Source: Flavobacterium sp. CS20 (GTDB lineage: Bacteria > Bacteroidota > Bacteroidia > Flavobacteriales > Flavobacteriaceae). From it: DNA of 64,000 nucleotides. Numbering within the stretch: the stretch's first letter is position 1; each line of letters opens with the position of its first letter. The DNA lies in NCBI RefSeq assembly GCF_018080005.1, contig NZ_CP073015.1:1488001-1552000 (forward strand), in the 5' to 3' direction. Positions 9,647-19,363 of this stretch are shown here, piece by piece. The notes under the pieces were generated by a model that saw only the letters and a list, made by a program, of their open reading frames with translations, did no database searches and had not been told where the DNA came from. The translations under genes and the position numbers were made by a program.

Positions 9647-11422
9647 ATGAACAATCTTGATTATGGCATTATAGGCAATTGTCGCTCAGTCGCTTTGATT
9701 TCAAAAACTGCATCAGTAGATTGGTGTTGTTTACCTGAATTTGACTCTGCTTCAGTTTTCGCAAAACTTCTCGACAAAGACAAAGGTGGACATTTTGGAT
9801 TTTTAAATTCCGATGAATATGAAATTAATCAGTATTACATCAAGAATACCTGTGTGCTAAAAACACAATTTAAAAATGACGATGCTGGGTTTGAAGTTTT
9901 AGATTTTTTACCACGATACCAAAAGGCTAATCAGGAATATCATGCACCGCCAGAATTTATAAGGTATATCAGAATTTTGTACGGTCAACCCAAGGTTGTA
10001 ATAGATTTTCAACCCCGATTAGAATATGCCAAAGGCGAAACCTTGATTTTTGATAAAAAAGATTTTATTGTGGGACTGATCAAAGATGAAGAGCATTTTG
10101 ACTCGTTGTTTTTATACACAAATTTAGACCACAAAAAAATCATCAATGCTGAGCCAATCATACTAACGGATAATGTCTTTTGTGTATTGAGTTATAACGA
10201 AAAAATTGATCTTCCTAACCTTGACAGTGTAACTTTAGAATATGAAAAAACTAAAGTGTATTGGTTAGATTGGTGTCAAAAAACCCTGCATTTTAATCAT
10301 TTTAAAAATGAAGTTTTAAGAAGTGCCTTAACGCTAAAATTATTGAGCTACGACAAAAGTGGTGCCATTTTAGCAAAGACCACCACGTCGCTTCCTGAGA
10401 CCATCGGTGAAGTGCGAAATTGGGATTACAGGTTTTGTTGGATAAGAGATGCGTCTATGGTTGTGAAGGTGATATCTCAATTAGGTCATCAGCGTATGGC
10501 AAAACGCTATTTACAGTTTGTGATAGATTTGATTCCTGATAAAAATGAAAAACTTCAAATTATGTATGGTATCAACAAAGAAAAAAAACTGACCGAACAT
10601 ATTTTAGATCACTTATCTGGTTACGAAAATTCAAAACCCGTTAGAACTGGAAATGCCGCTTACCAACAAAAGCAAAATGATATTTATGGTATTTTGATGG
10701 ATGTGATTTATCAAGAACTGCTTAAATTCAATTGTGATGTAGAAAACAAAGAAGAACTCTGGGCAATTACAAAAGGTATAGCTTGGGTTGTTAAACAACA
10801 CTCGAAAGAACCCGATAAAGGTATTTGGGAATTTAGACAAGGCGATAGACATTTTACATTTTCAAAAGTCTTGTGCTGGGTTGCCATTGATAGAGCTATA
10901 AAAGTATCAAAAATGCTCGGTAAAAATTCAAAACTTTACCAATGGGAAAAATTAGAACAAGACATTAAAGCCGATATTCTTAAACAATCATGGAATGAAA
11001 ACGCTCAAGCCTTTACCCAATCTTATGATTCAGAAGATTTAGATGCTTCGGTTTTGCTTATGGAAACTTATGGATTTATCGATGCTAAACACCCTAAGTT
11101 TATTAAAACTGTGGAAGCCATCGGTCAAAAATTAACCTATGATGGTCTGCTTTATCGCTATAAAAACAAAGATGATTTTGGTATTCCCAAATCCTCTTTC
11201 ACGATTTGCACTTTTTGGTATATCAATAGTTTAAATAAAATTGGCAAAACTCAAGAAGCTTTAAAACAATTTAAAACTTTACTCAGCTACTCCAATCATC
11301 TCGGCTTATTTAGTGAAGATATTGATTTCAAAACCAAGCGTTTGCTCGGTAATTTTCCACAAGCTTATTCTCACTTGGCATTGATTGAAACGGCGATGAA
11401 TTTTGAGAAAGTTTTGAATTAA
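9647..11422 (+). CDS. glycoside hydrolase family 15 protein (glucoamylase/trehalase-like)
   Basis: The 591-residue protein has the GH15 N-terminal beta domain (IGNCRSVALIS, SVDWCCLPEFDS) and an alpha/alpha-barrel with WDYRFCWIRDAS. GIWEFR carries Glu395, a candidate general acid. PKSSFTICTFWYI lies near the end. No signal peptide is present, so it should be cytosolic. GH15 enzymes of this subtype include bacterial and archaeal trehalases as well as glucoamylases. The divergent trehalose synthase next to it makes trehalose turnover an attractive but unproven role. Confidence 0.87.
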   Translation: MNNLDYGIIGNCRSVALISKTASVDWCCLPEFDSASVFAKLLDKDKGGHFGFLNSDEYEINQYYIKNTCVLKTQFKNDDAGFEVLDFLPRYQKANQEYHAPPEFIRYIRILYGQPKVVIDFQPRLEYAKGETLIFDKKDFIVGLIKDEEHFDSLFLYTNLDHKKIINAEPIILTDNVFCVLSYNEKIDLPNLDSVTLEYEKTKVYWLDWCQKTLHFNHFKNEVLRSALTLKLLSYDKSGAILAKTTTSLPETIGEVRNWDYRFCWIRDASMVVKVISQLGHQRMAKRYLQFVIDLIPDKNEKLQIMYGINKEKKLTEHILDHLSGYENSKPVRTGNAAYQQKQNDIYGILMDVIYQELLKFNCDVENKEELWAITKGIAWVVKQHSKEPDKGIWEFRQGDRHFTFSKVLCWVAIDRAIKVSKMLGKNSKLYQWEKLEQDIKADILKQSWNENAQAFTQSYDSEDLDASVLLMETYGFIDAKHPKFIKTVEAIGQKLTYDGLLYRYKNKDDFGIPKSSFTICTFWYINSLNKIGKTQEALKQFKTLLSYSNHLGLFSEDIDFKTKRLLGNFPQAYSHLALIETAMNFEKVLN

Positions 11423-11582
11423 GAATATTTAAGCCACGAATGCACGAATGGCTACAATATTATTCTTTTTCTGATTTCTCTTGAAGCATTTTTAATTTTT
11501 ACTCAAAACTTATTTAATCAATAAAGTCATAAAAAAGTCTTGAAATGATTGACATATAACTAAAATTTTCTAATTTAGTTTT

Positions 11583-13799
11583 ATGCTAACAGAAGAATAC
11601 ATCGACAAAGAAAATAAAGAAATTGCCAAGCAATACAAAAAGCTTTTGCGTATCAGCTATCGATCGTTGAGCAAAAACGATAAAACCCAAATCAGAAAAG
11701 CTTTTGAAATTGCCTTAGAAGCTCATAAAGATCAGCGTAGAAAGTCTGGTGAAGCTTATATTTTTCACCCTATAGCCGTAGCACAAATCGTAGCTTCTGA
11801 AATTGGATTAGATGCCACTTCAATCATCGTCGCTCTCCTTCACGACGTGGTTGAAGATACCGAATATTCTCTTGCAGATATCGAACAACTCTTTGGTGAA
11901 ACTGTAGCAAAAATCGTGGACGGTCTCACAAAAATTTCAAGCCTAAAAAAAGATGGAGACATTTCACTCCAAGCTGAGAATTTTAGAAAAATGTTGCTCA
12001 CTTTAAATGACGACATCCGCGTCATTATCATAAAAATTGCTGACCGTTTACACAACATGCAAACGATGGATGCTATGCGACCCGATAAACAAGTCAAAAT
12101 TGCCTCTGAAACTTTATATATTTATGCACCACTCGCCCACCGAATCGGGCTTTATAACATTAAAACAGAGCTTGAAGATTTAAGTTTAAAATACACTGAA
12201 CCTGAAGTTTATCAAGATATTGCTAACAAAATAAAAGAAAGTAAAGAAGAACAAGACCAATATATTAGAGACTTTAGCAATATCATTTCTGAAGCTTTAG
12301 ACAAAGAAGGATTGAACTACGAAATCAAAGGGCGACCCAAGTCTATCTATTCTATCCGCAAAAAAATAGTGGCTCAAAACATCGACTTTGATGAAGTCTA
12401 TGACAAGTTTGCCATAAGAATTATTTACAAATCTGACTTGGCTAACGAAAAGTTTTTGGCGTGGAAAATTTATTCTATCGTTACCGACTTCTTTAGACCC
12501 AATCCTACCCGATTGCGGGATTGGATTTCTTCACCTAAGTCAACGGGATACGAAGCTTTGCACATCACCGTCATGGGACCAAAAGGTCAATGGGTTGAAG
12601 TGCAAATCCGCAGTGAACGCATGAACGAAATTGCCGAAAAAGGATATGCCGCTCATTATAAATACAAACATGGTGATAAAAATATAGACCACGGTTTAGA
12701 CCAATGGTTGTCAAGACTACAAGAGGCTTTAGAAAACAACACAACCAACGCTGTTGATTTTGTTGAACATTTTAAACTCAACCTATATGCCAAAGAAATT
12801 TTTGTATTTACACCACAAGGTGATTTAAAATCCTTGCCTAAAGGTGCAACAGCTTTAGATTTTGCATTTCACATTCATACCGATGTTGGCTTGACAACTC
12901 GTGGCACGAAAGTCAATGGCAAACTTACCCCTTTAAGCCATAAGCTAAAAAGTGGAGACCAAGTTGAAGTCATTACTTCTCCAAATGCCAAACCTACGGC
13001 CAACTGGCTTGATTTTGTAACCACAGCACGAGCACGTTCTAAAATCAAAACAGCCTTAAAAGAAACCAAAAAACAAATTGCTGAAGAAGGCAAAGAAATT
13101 CTTAAACGAAAATTGCGCTCACAAAAAATTCAGCTCAACGAGAAAACCGTCAATGAACTGGTCAATCACTTTAAGCTAAAAACCAGTTTAGATTTGTTTT
13201 ACCGCGTAGGCAAAGGCACTATTGATAATAAAGAACTCAAAGATTTTGCATCCCAGAAAAACAATGCTTTAGTTTCCTTTTTTAAATCAAAAATCAGACG
13301 GCAGTCTAAGCCCCAAAATAAAGAAATTAATGATGATGAAATTTCATCTAATTTTGATCAATTGGTGTTTGGCGATGACGAAGAAACCTTTGATTACACG
13401 CTTGCCAAATGTTGTAATCCTATCCCTGGCGATGATGTTTTTGGTTTTTTGACAGTAAATGACGGTATAAAAGTTCATAAAAAAGATTGCCCAAATGCCA
13501 TACAACTGCAAAGCAATTACGCCTATCGCATCCTAAAAGCCAAGTGGATAGACTCAACCGAAGAAGATTTTAATGCCAAACTCAAACTGTCTGGTATTGA
13601 CAATCTTGGTCTTGTCAGTCAAGTTACCGATTTAATCTCAAAAAGTTTGAATGTCAATATGAAAAATTTGAACTTTTCAAGTAAACACGGCATCTTTAAT
13701 GGTGAAATAACCGTAACCATTAAAAACAAAAAAATTCTTAATCAATTGATTGACAAACTAAAAAAAATAGATGGAATTGATAAAGTAAGCCGTGAATAA
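11583..13799 (+). CDS. RelA/SpoT homologue, bifunctional (p)ppGpp synthetase/hydrolase
   Basis: This 738-residue long-form RSH protein contains an HD hydrolase domain (about residues 50-200, with [12 protein letters not shown]), a synthetase domain ([11 protein letters not shown], then [20 protein letters not shown]), a TGS domain near residues 405-465 ([19 protein letters not shown]), a Cys-rich zinc-finger-like segment (CCNPIPGD...KKDCPNA) and a C-terminal ACT domain. Intact HD and synthetase motifs suggest both activities are retained. It heads an apparent operon with a Fur-family regulator 17 bp downstream and purA, which would link the stringent response to purine synthesis. Confidence 0.95.
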   Translation: MLTEEYIDKENKEIAKQYKKLLRISYRSLSKNDKTQIRKAFEIALEAHKDQRRKSGEAYIFHPIAVAQIVASEIGLDATSIIVALLHDVVEDTEYSLADIEQLFGETVAKIVDGLTKISSLKKDGDISLQAENFRKMLLTLNDDIRVIIIKIADRLHNMQTMDAMRPDKQVKIASETLYIYAPLAHRIGLYNIKTELEDLSLKYTEPEVYQDIANKIKESKEEQDQYIRDFSNIISEALDKEGLNYEIKGRPKSIYSIRKKIVAQNIDFDEVYDKFAIRIIYKSDLANEKFLAWKIYSIVTDFFRPNPTRLRDWISSPKSTGYEALHITVMGPKGQWVEVQIRSERMNEIAEKGYAAHYKYKHGDKNIDHGLDQWLSRLQEALENNTTNAVDFVEHFKLNLYAKEIFVFTPQGDLKSLPKGATALDFAFHIHTDVGLTTRGTKVNGKLTPLSHKLKSGDQVEVITSPNAKPTANWLDFVTTARARSKIKTALKETKKQIAEEGKEILKRKLRSQKIQLNEKTVNELVNHFKLKTSLDLFYRVGKGTIDNKELKDFASQKNNALVSFFKSKIRRQSKPQNKEINDDEISSNFDQLVFGDDEETFDYTLAKCCNPIPGDDVFGFLTVNDGIKVHKKDCPNAIQLQSNYAYRILKAKWIDSTEEDFNAKLKLSGIDNLGLVSQVTDLISKSLNVNMKNLNFSSKHGIFNGEITVTIKNKKILNQLIDKLKKIDGIDKVSRE

Positions 13800-13816
13800 A
13801 GCTTAAATTTGCAATT

Positions 13817-14284
13817 ATGGAAAATTTGAAAAATGTAGAACAAAACAATCAGGCCATTGTTAAAAATGTGTTTACCAAATATTTGGAAGAAAACAAACAC
13901 CGCAAAACTCCTGAACGCTTTGCCATTTTACAAGAAATCTATGAAAATCAAAATCATTTTGATATCGAGTCGTTGTATATCACGATGAAGAATAAAAACT
14001 ATCGCGTCAGTCGAGCTACACTTTATAACACTATAGACTTATTACTCGATTGTGGTTTAGTGAGAAAACACCAGTTTGGTAGCACACAAGCCCAATACGA
14101 AAAATCTTATTTTGACAAACAGCACGACCACGTCATTCTTTCAGATACTAATGAAGTTATAGAATTTTGTGACCCACGTATAGAATCCATCAAAAAAACA
14201 ATAGAAGAAGTGTTTGACATCAGTATAGATAAACACACGCTATATTTTTATGGCAAACGCAATCAACCAAAGGACAATTCATAA
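13817..14284 (+). CDS. Fur-family transcriptional regulator
   Basis: The 155-residue protein has the Fur winged-helix DNA-binding domain ([20 protein letters not shown] and [20 protein letters not shown]) and a dimerisation domain with the metal-site motif HDHVILSD followed by [10 protein letters not shown]. Those histidines match the position of a regulatory metal site. The CxxC pair of the structural zinc site is absent, leaving a single cysteine in FCDP, as in many Bacteroidota homologues. Its stop overlaps the purA start by one base. Whether it senses iron, zinc or peroxide cannot be told. Confidence 0.9.
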   Translation: MENLKNVEQNNQAIVKNVFTKYLEENKHRKTPERFAILQEIYENQNHFDIESLYITMKNKNYRVSRATLYNTIDLLLDCGLVRKHQFGSTQAQYEKSYFDKQHDHVILSDTNEVIEFCDPRIESIKKTIEEVFDISIDKHTLYFYGKRNQPKDNS

Positions 14285-15555
14285 TGACAATAGACTTACT
14301 ACTTGGCCTACAATGGGGCGATGAAGGCAAAGGCAAAATCGTTGATTATCTCACCAAACAATATGACATTATCGCTAGATTTCAAGGTGGTCCAAATGCA
14401 GGACATACCATAGAATTTAACGGCATCAAACACGTGTTACACACCATTCCATCAGGAATTTTTCATCCTAAAGCTATTAATGTCGTTGGTAATGGCGTGG
14501 TGATAGATCCTGTAATTTTCAAAAAAGAACTTGAAGGTCTTGACAAATATGATGTAGATTACACCAAATCTCTACTGATTTCAAGAAAAGCACATCTCAT
14601 TTTGCCAACGCATCGTTTGTTGGATGTCGCTTCAGAAACCGCTAAAGGCAAAGCCAAAATCGGTTCTACTCTAAAAGGTATTGGTCCAACTTATATGGAC
14701 AAGACAGGGCGAAATGGTATTCGTGTGGGCGATTTAGAGTTTGATGACTGGCAAGACAAGTATCGCCAATTGGCTGATAAACACCAGGCTATGATAAAAT
14801 TTTACAACGTTGATGTGCAATACGATTTAAATGAATTGGAAAGTGAATTTTTTGAAGCCGTAGAAAAAATTAGAACCCTTCAATTTATCGATTCTGAAGA
14901 ATATTTATTTCAAGCCATCAAAAGCAACAAAAGTATTTTGGCAGAAGGAGCACAAGGTTCGTTGTTAGATATTGATTTTGGCACTTATCCTTTTGTAACC
15001 TCATCAAACACAACTGTCGCTGGAGCTTGCACAGGGCTTGGCATAGCACCAAACAGAATTCAAAAAGTGTTTGGTATTTTTAAAGCTTATACTACACGTG
15101 TAGGTAGTGGTCCGTTTCCCACGGAGTTGTTTGATAAAAACGGTAAACAAATGGCAAAAATAGGTCACGAATTTGGAGCTACTACAGGGAGAGCTCGTCG
15201 ATGTGGCTGGCTTGACTTAATCGCTCTGAAATATGCTGTTGAAGTCAATGGCGTCACAGACTTAATGATGATGAAAGCCGATGTATTGAGCGGATTTAAA
15301 AATTTAAAAGTTTGCACTGCTTATCACTATAATGGCAAAGAAATTTCACATTTACCATACAATCTGAGTGCCGAAGATTTAAAACCGATTTACAAAAATT
15401 TTAAAGGTTGGGAAGAAGATATTACTCAAGTTAAAACTTTTGATGAACTTCCACAGAACCTTAAAGATTACATCGCCTTTATTGAAGACTTTGTAGATGT
15501 CAATATTAAAATTATTTCAGTAGGTCCAGACAGAAAGGAGACTATTTTAAGGTAA
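14284..15555 (+). CDS. purA: adenylosuccinate synthase
   Basis: This 423-residue cytosolic enzyme converts IMP, aspartate and GTP to adenylosuccinate in AMP synthesis. Family motifs are complete: the GTP-binding loop QWGDEGKGKIVD (residues 9-20), NAGHT with the catalytic histidine, IGSTLKGIGPTYMDK, ARRCGWLDLIALKYA and SVGPDRKET at the end. Length is normal. It overlaps the Fur-family gene by one base and is convergent with the broken glycosyltransferase gene, ending only 4 bp from it. Confidence 0.98.
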   Translation: MTIDLLLGLQWGDEGKGKIVDYLTKQYDIIARFQGGPNAGHTIEFNGIKHVLHTIPSGIFHPKAINVVGNGVVIDPVIFKKELEGLDKYDVDYTKSLLISRKAHLILPTHRLLDVASETAKGKAKIGSTLKGIGPTYMDKTGRNGIRVGDLEFDDWQDKYRQLADKHQAMIKFYNVDVQYDLNELESEFFEAVEKIRTLQFIDSEEYLFQAIKSNKSILAEGAQGSLLDIDFGTYPFVTSSNTTVAGACTGLGIAPNRIQKVFGIFKAYTTRVGSGPFPTELFDKNGKQMAKIGHEFGATTGRARRCGWLDLIALKYAVEVNGVTDLMMMKADVLSGFKNLKVCTAYHYNGKEISHLPYNLSAEDLKPIYKNFKGWEEDITQVKTFDELPQNLKDYIAFIEDFVDVNIKIISVGPDRKETILR

Positions 15556-15559
15556 AGTT

Positions 15560-17066
15560 TTATTTGATGGTGTAAACATAAATGATAAAACGTTTCCGTT
15601 TTCTATCGCCAGTTCGGTAATAATTTCTATCAAAAACTTGAATTCTAGCTTGTTTTGCTATGTCTGGAAATTTGCTTTCAAATTGATTCACTAAATTTCC
15701 CGAAACTAATAATTGAAAATCTTTTTCAGGTAATTGATTTGGATCTATCTTTATTGTATTCTCACCAAATTCCCATATTATTTCAGGTTCTAAGTATTCA
15801 TAGTAGAATTTAGGTAAATCGGCATTTTGAAGTTTACTGGCTTCTAAGGGATTGTAATTGTCATTTTGTTTAAATAAAAACACACCGCTTTGTCCGATTA
15901 AAGTAATCATTAAAATTAAAAATATATTAGCCCAAAACAGTTTTTCGAATTGTTTTCGTTTTAAATTATAAAAAATAAAGTAAGCAATACTCAAGCTCGT
16001 TAAACTCAAAATGATATAAAGTAACCAAAAAGAAGAAGTATGAGTTTTAATAATCAAAGGTAAAGCCAAAATTGCAATACAAACAATTCCTAAAATTGAA
16101 TAATGAGAATAATGAACAATTTTAGAAATAATGTTTTTCTTATTATTAAATAAATATTGCAACACCATTGCTGTATTAAGTGCAAGCGGAATCAAAACTG
16201 GAACGAGATACCGAGGTTTCTTTTCAGGCACAACAGACAATAAAATTATAGCTATCACAGTCCACAAAAAAGAAAACTTATAAATCGTTTTGTGTTTTAA
16301 TTTTGATTTAAAATATGGATATGCCAAACTTACCAAAGCTGGAATCGTCCAAATACCTGATTGAATAAAAAAGCTCCAATAATAATAAAATGGACGTGTG
16401 TGATAATCTGTCCAATTTTGGGTTTCAGTTTCTGCTATATCTTTTAAAGTTTGTGGATCGGCAAATCGCACATAGAGATACCAGCTTCCACCAATTGCAA
16501 CACCTAAGATTAAAAAGCTTAAAACTTTATACCAATGAGATTTAAACTTAACTTTAAAACTGAAATAATATGCTAAAATCATCGGCAGAAACAGAGTATA
16601 TGATCCAATTGGCTTTTTGACAAAATAGATAAACCAAAGAAAATAGCTCCTAATAATACATTTTGCCATTTTATCATTGGATGATTATTCAGTAAATAAT
16701 AAAACCCTATAAGCATTGTGGCATGTGTATAAATATCTGAAGGAGCTTCAAATCTAATAACGATAATATAGAACGAAGTTGCTAAGATAAGTGCCGCATA
16801 AAAAGCCAATCTTTTAGAACTCCAAATATGGATCAAATTATAAAAATAAACGGATCAACTTATAAAAAGCCAATCTAATTTAGTCGGAACTAAGCCAAAT
16901 ATGGATCAACTTATAGAAACCAATTATTTTCAGTAATCATATCTCGAGCCACATTAAAATTGCGAGCTTCCATAATCGAGACTTGAAGTTCAGCAAGATT
17001 AAAGGCAAATAAGCCTAAACTTATCAGAATCAAAAGTAAAATAGGATACTTATCAACGATTTTCAA
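15560..17066 (-). pseudogene. ArnT/GT39-like membrane glycosyltransferase, degraded
   Basis: Three pieces of one gene are visible on the minus strand. The N-terminus starts at a TTG at 17066 (overlapping the LAB_N gene) and reads through EARNFNVARDMITENNWFL, the usual ArnT-like catalytic region, to a TAA at 16911-16913. About 70-80 residues that family members normally have next are missing. The middle resumes near 16820 (FYAALILATSFYIIV) and continues to LSILSK. A one-base frameshift in the T-run near 16612-16618 then moves the frame to the C-terminal piece (YTLFLPMILAYY onward, ending at 15560). The breakpoint at 16800-16915 holds an imperfect 60-bp tandem duplication. It probably once transferred a lipid-linked sugar to lipid A or a glycan. 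Confidence 0.88.
16801..16918. repeat. imperfect tandem duplication at the pseudogene breakpoint
   Basis: Two copies of a block that begins AAAAGCCAATCT and ends in ATGGATCAAnTTATA lie side by side, the second with small insertions. An extra GGATCAACTTATAAAA half-unit joins them. The block replaces the missing coding segment and looks like a deletion/duplication scar. Confidence 0.75.
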
Positions 17067-17676
17067 GTTTCAATAATTTTAAATTTCTAATATATATCAC
17101 GATTCCAAAACTATGACCAACAACTAAAACAGGATCTTGCCTTAATATTCCATAAGTTAAAATCAAAATAGAACCCAACAAACTAATTACCCAAAAACCC
17201 TTGGGCAGACTTGAGATTTTTTGTTTTTCAGAATAAATCCATTGATAAATAAACCGAAAAGTAAACAAGAGTTGAGCTACAATCCCTAAGACTAATAAAT
17301 AAATAGGAATATTTTCGGTATCAAATAAATTTTGAATATCCATAGTGTTGTTGTTGTAATAATATACAATGATTAACATTGGGAAAATCCATAAAAAAAT
17401 CCGACTTACTTTTGGAAATTTATGCCATTGACCTTCAAGCTGAATATTTCTAATATATATAAAATAGGTTAAAGACTGACCGAGCATAATGGCAAAATCG
17501 TGCCTTAAATAGCCATACACAAATAACAAAATAGACGCTAAAAGACTCATCTGCCAAAAAAATCTTGGGGCAACAACTTGTTTCTGTCTTTCAGAAGCTA
17601 TCCACTGGTAAAAAGTGCGACTCGAAAATAAAAGTTGTGCCAAAAAACCAACACTATATATCACCCAGTCTTGCAT
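17053..17676 (-). CDS. tandem LAB_N (lipid-A-disaccharide synthase N-terminal domain) membrane protein
   Basis: The 207-residue protein carries two similar halves, each with three membrane segments and the LAB_N pattern: AQLLFSSRTFYQWIASERQKQ...FFWQMSLLASILLFVYGYLRHD, and AQLLFTFRFIYQWIYSEKQK...GFWVISLLGSILILTYGILRQDP. This domain occurs alone or fused to LpxB. As a free-standing double copy it usually sits beside ArnT-like transferases and DPM1-like GT2 enzymes, as here. It abuts the GT2 gene with a one-base overlap. A role in flipping or presenting lipid-linked sugars is an inference from the neighbourhood. Confidence 0.87.
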   Translation of the reverse strand: MQDWVIYSVGFLAQLLFSSRTFYQWIASERQKQVVAPRFFWQMSLLASILLFVYGYLRHDFAIMLGQSLTYFIYIRNIQLEGQWHKFPKVSRIFLWIFPMLIIVYYYNNNTMDIQNLFDTENIPIYLLVLGIVAQLLFTFRFIYQWIYSEKQKISSLPKGFWVISLLGSILILTYGILRQDPVLVVGHSFGIVIYIRNLKLLKLENR

Positions 17677-18398
17677 TATGATTTTTCTTCAATTTCGTAG
17701 TTGATGTATTTTTTTTTCATCCACAGATATACAAAACAATCTAAAAGCGGACCGAGTAAGCGATTCCATAAACCAAATTTAGATTGACCTGCTAATCTAG
17801 GATAGTTTTGAATATCTACTTGTTTGACCTTGCCGTTTTGAAGCATAATCATAGCTGGCAAAAAACGATGTAAACCTTTAAACATTGGGATTCTTTTGGC
17901 ATATTCAGTTTTGATAATTTTCAGAGGACAACCTGTGTCTTCCATACCATCGTGAGTGAATGTTCGCCTTATGCCATTGGCAATTTTTGAACTCATATTT
18001 TTAGTAAAGCTATCTTTTCTGCCGTGATTGCGATTGCCAGTAACCAAATCGTAGTCTCCAATATGTTCTAAGAGCAATTCAAAATCGTCAGGATCGGTTT
18101 GCAAATCGGCGTCTATATAGCCTGTTAATGAAGAATCAACATGGTCAAAACCTGCCTTAATAGCCGCACTCAAACCTTGATTTTGAGTAAAACTGATATA
18201 ATCAAAACAATGAGAATTTTCACATATCGACTTTATCTTGTCTAAACTACCGTCAGTTGAGCCATCATCGACAAACAAAGCCTTAACAGGAACTGAAGCT
18301 TTTTGAAAATAATGAGAAAGCGATTCTTTTAAGCGTTCTATATTTTCTTCTTCATTGAAAATAGGGACAATTATGGTGAGTTGTGTATTGTTGCTCAA
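17676..18398 (-). CDS. GT2-family glycosyltransferase (DPM1/ArnC-like)
   Basis: This 240-residue protein has the GT-A fold signatures IVPIFNEEENIERL, LFVDDGSTDGSLDKI, and the DADLQTDPDD metal-binding DxD motif near residue 97. DTGCPLKIIKTEYA and a short hydrophobic C-terminus follow. Such enzymes transfer a sugar from a nucleotide donor onto a polyprenyl phosphate at the inner membrane. With the epimerase, LAB_N protein and broken ArnT-like gene it forms what looks like a glycan or lipid-A decoration pathway. Confidence 0.9.
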   Translation of the reverse strand: MSNNTQLTIIVPIFNEEENIERLKESLSHYFQKASVPVKALFVDDGSTDGSLDKIKSICENSHCFDYISFTQNQGLSAAIKAGFDHVDSSLTGYIDADLQTDPDDFELLLEHIGDYDLVTGNRNHGRKDSFTKNMSSKIANGIRRTFTHDGMEDTGCPLKIIKTEYAKRIPMFKGLHRFLPAMIMLQNGKVKQVDIQNYPRLAGQSKFGLWNRLLGPLLDCFVYLWMKKKYINYEIEEKS

Positions 18399-18402
18399 AC
18401 TA

Positions 18403-19350
18403 TTATTTTATGTTATACTGAGATTTAAACCATTCTATCTGCTTTCTTATGCCTTCTTCAAAAGAAGTTTTAGGTTGGTAATTTAATAAAAGTTTTGCTT
18501 TGTCTATAATGGCTTGTGTTTCTTGCTGATCTCCAGACCTTGGTGGCAGATTTTGAATTTGGATATGTTTTTTTAAAATCTTTTCAACATTCAATACGCC
18601 TTCTTGAGTGCTGTGTTTTTCATAATGACCTAAATTGATTATTTCACCATCTAAAGCATTATAAACTTTTATGGCATTGTAAATCCCTTTGACGATATCG
18701 CCAACATAAGTATAACTTCTGAGGTGCTTAAGACTGCCTTCATAAAGAGGAAATTTAGTGTCGTTCAATGCACAGCTAATCAGCTTTGTAAACAATTTAT
18801 CGGGTCTTTCTCTCAGGCTATAAACGGAATATAATCTAAGCGATGAGGCTTTAAAATGTTGTTGACGACTTTCAGACAAAACCATTTGCTCAGTCATGAG
18901 TTTAGTTATTCCATAGGTCGATATAGGCTGAGGTGCTACATTTTCTGAAACCGTAGCGTATTTGCCATAAACAGAAGACGTGCTGATATTAAAAAAGTGT
19001 TTGAGCTGTTTTTGATGTTTAACAAATTGGATAAGATGATGAGTTGCTAATACATTATTTTCAAGATAACTTTGAAATGTAGAGTCTTTTGAAATACCAG
19101 GTTGAGCCGCAAAATGGATGATAAAATCAAAATCGTTGCTTAAATTTTGATACTGCTCAGGAAAACGTAAATCAGCGTTTATAAATTTTACACCAGCATC
19201 AGTAATTGCATTGATGTTTTTTTGCTTTAAGTCAACATCGTAATAGGTTGACAAATTGTCAAGCCCATAAACATGAAAATCTTTTGAAGCCAAAAGTTCT
19301 GCCATATGAGAGCCGATAAAGCCAGTCGCACCTGTAATTAATACTTTCAT
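18403..19350 (-). CDS. NAD-dependent epimerase/dehydratase (UDP-glucuronate 4-epimerase-like)
   Basis: The 315-residue SDR enzyme begins with the NAD-binding GATGFIGSHMAELL and has the catalytic pattern STSSVYG...STYGITK (Tyr and Lys of YxxxK) and RLYSVYSLRERPD, seen in sugar-nucleotide 4-epimerases of the GalE/UDP-GlcA-epimerase group. It is the first gene of the four-gene cluster and lies 4 bp before the GT2 gene. It probably supplies a UDP-uronic acid or UDP-hexose donor. The precise sugar is not certain. Confidence 0.88.
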   Translation of the reverse strand: MKVLITGATGFIGSHMAELLASKDFHVYGLDNLSTYYDVDLKQKNINAITDAGVKFINADLRFPEQYQNLSNDFDFIIHFAAQPGISKDSTFQSYLENNVLATHHLIQFVKHQKQLKHFFNISTSSVYGKYATVSENVAPQPISTYGITKLMTEQMVLSESRQQHFKASSLRLYSVYSLRERPDKLFTKLISCALNDTKFPLYEGSLKHLRSYTYVGDIVKGIYNAIKVYNALDGEIINLGHYEKHSTQEGVLNVEKILKKHIQIQNLPPRSGDQQETQAIIDKAKLLLNYQPKTSFEEGIRKQIEWFKSQYNIK

Positions 19351-19363
19351 ATTGCAAAGTTAG

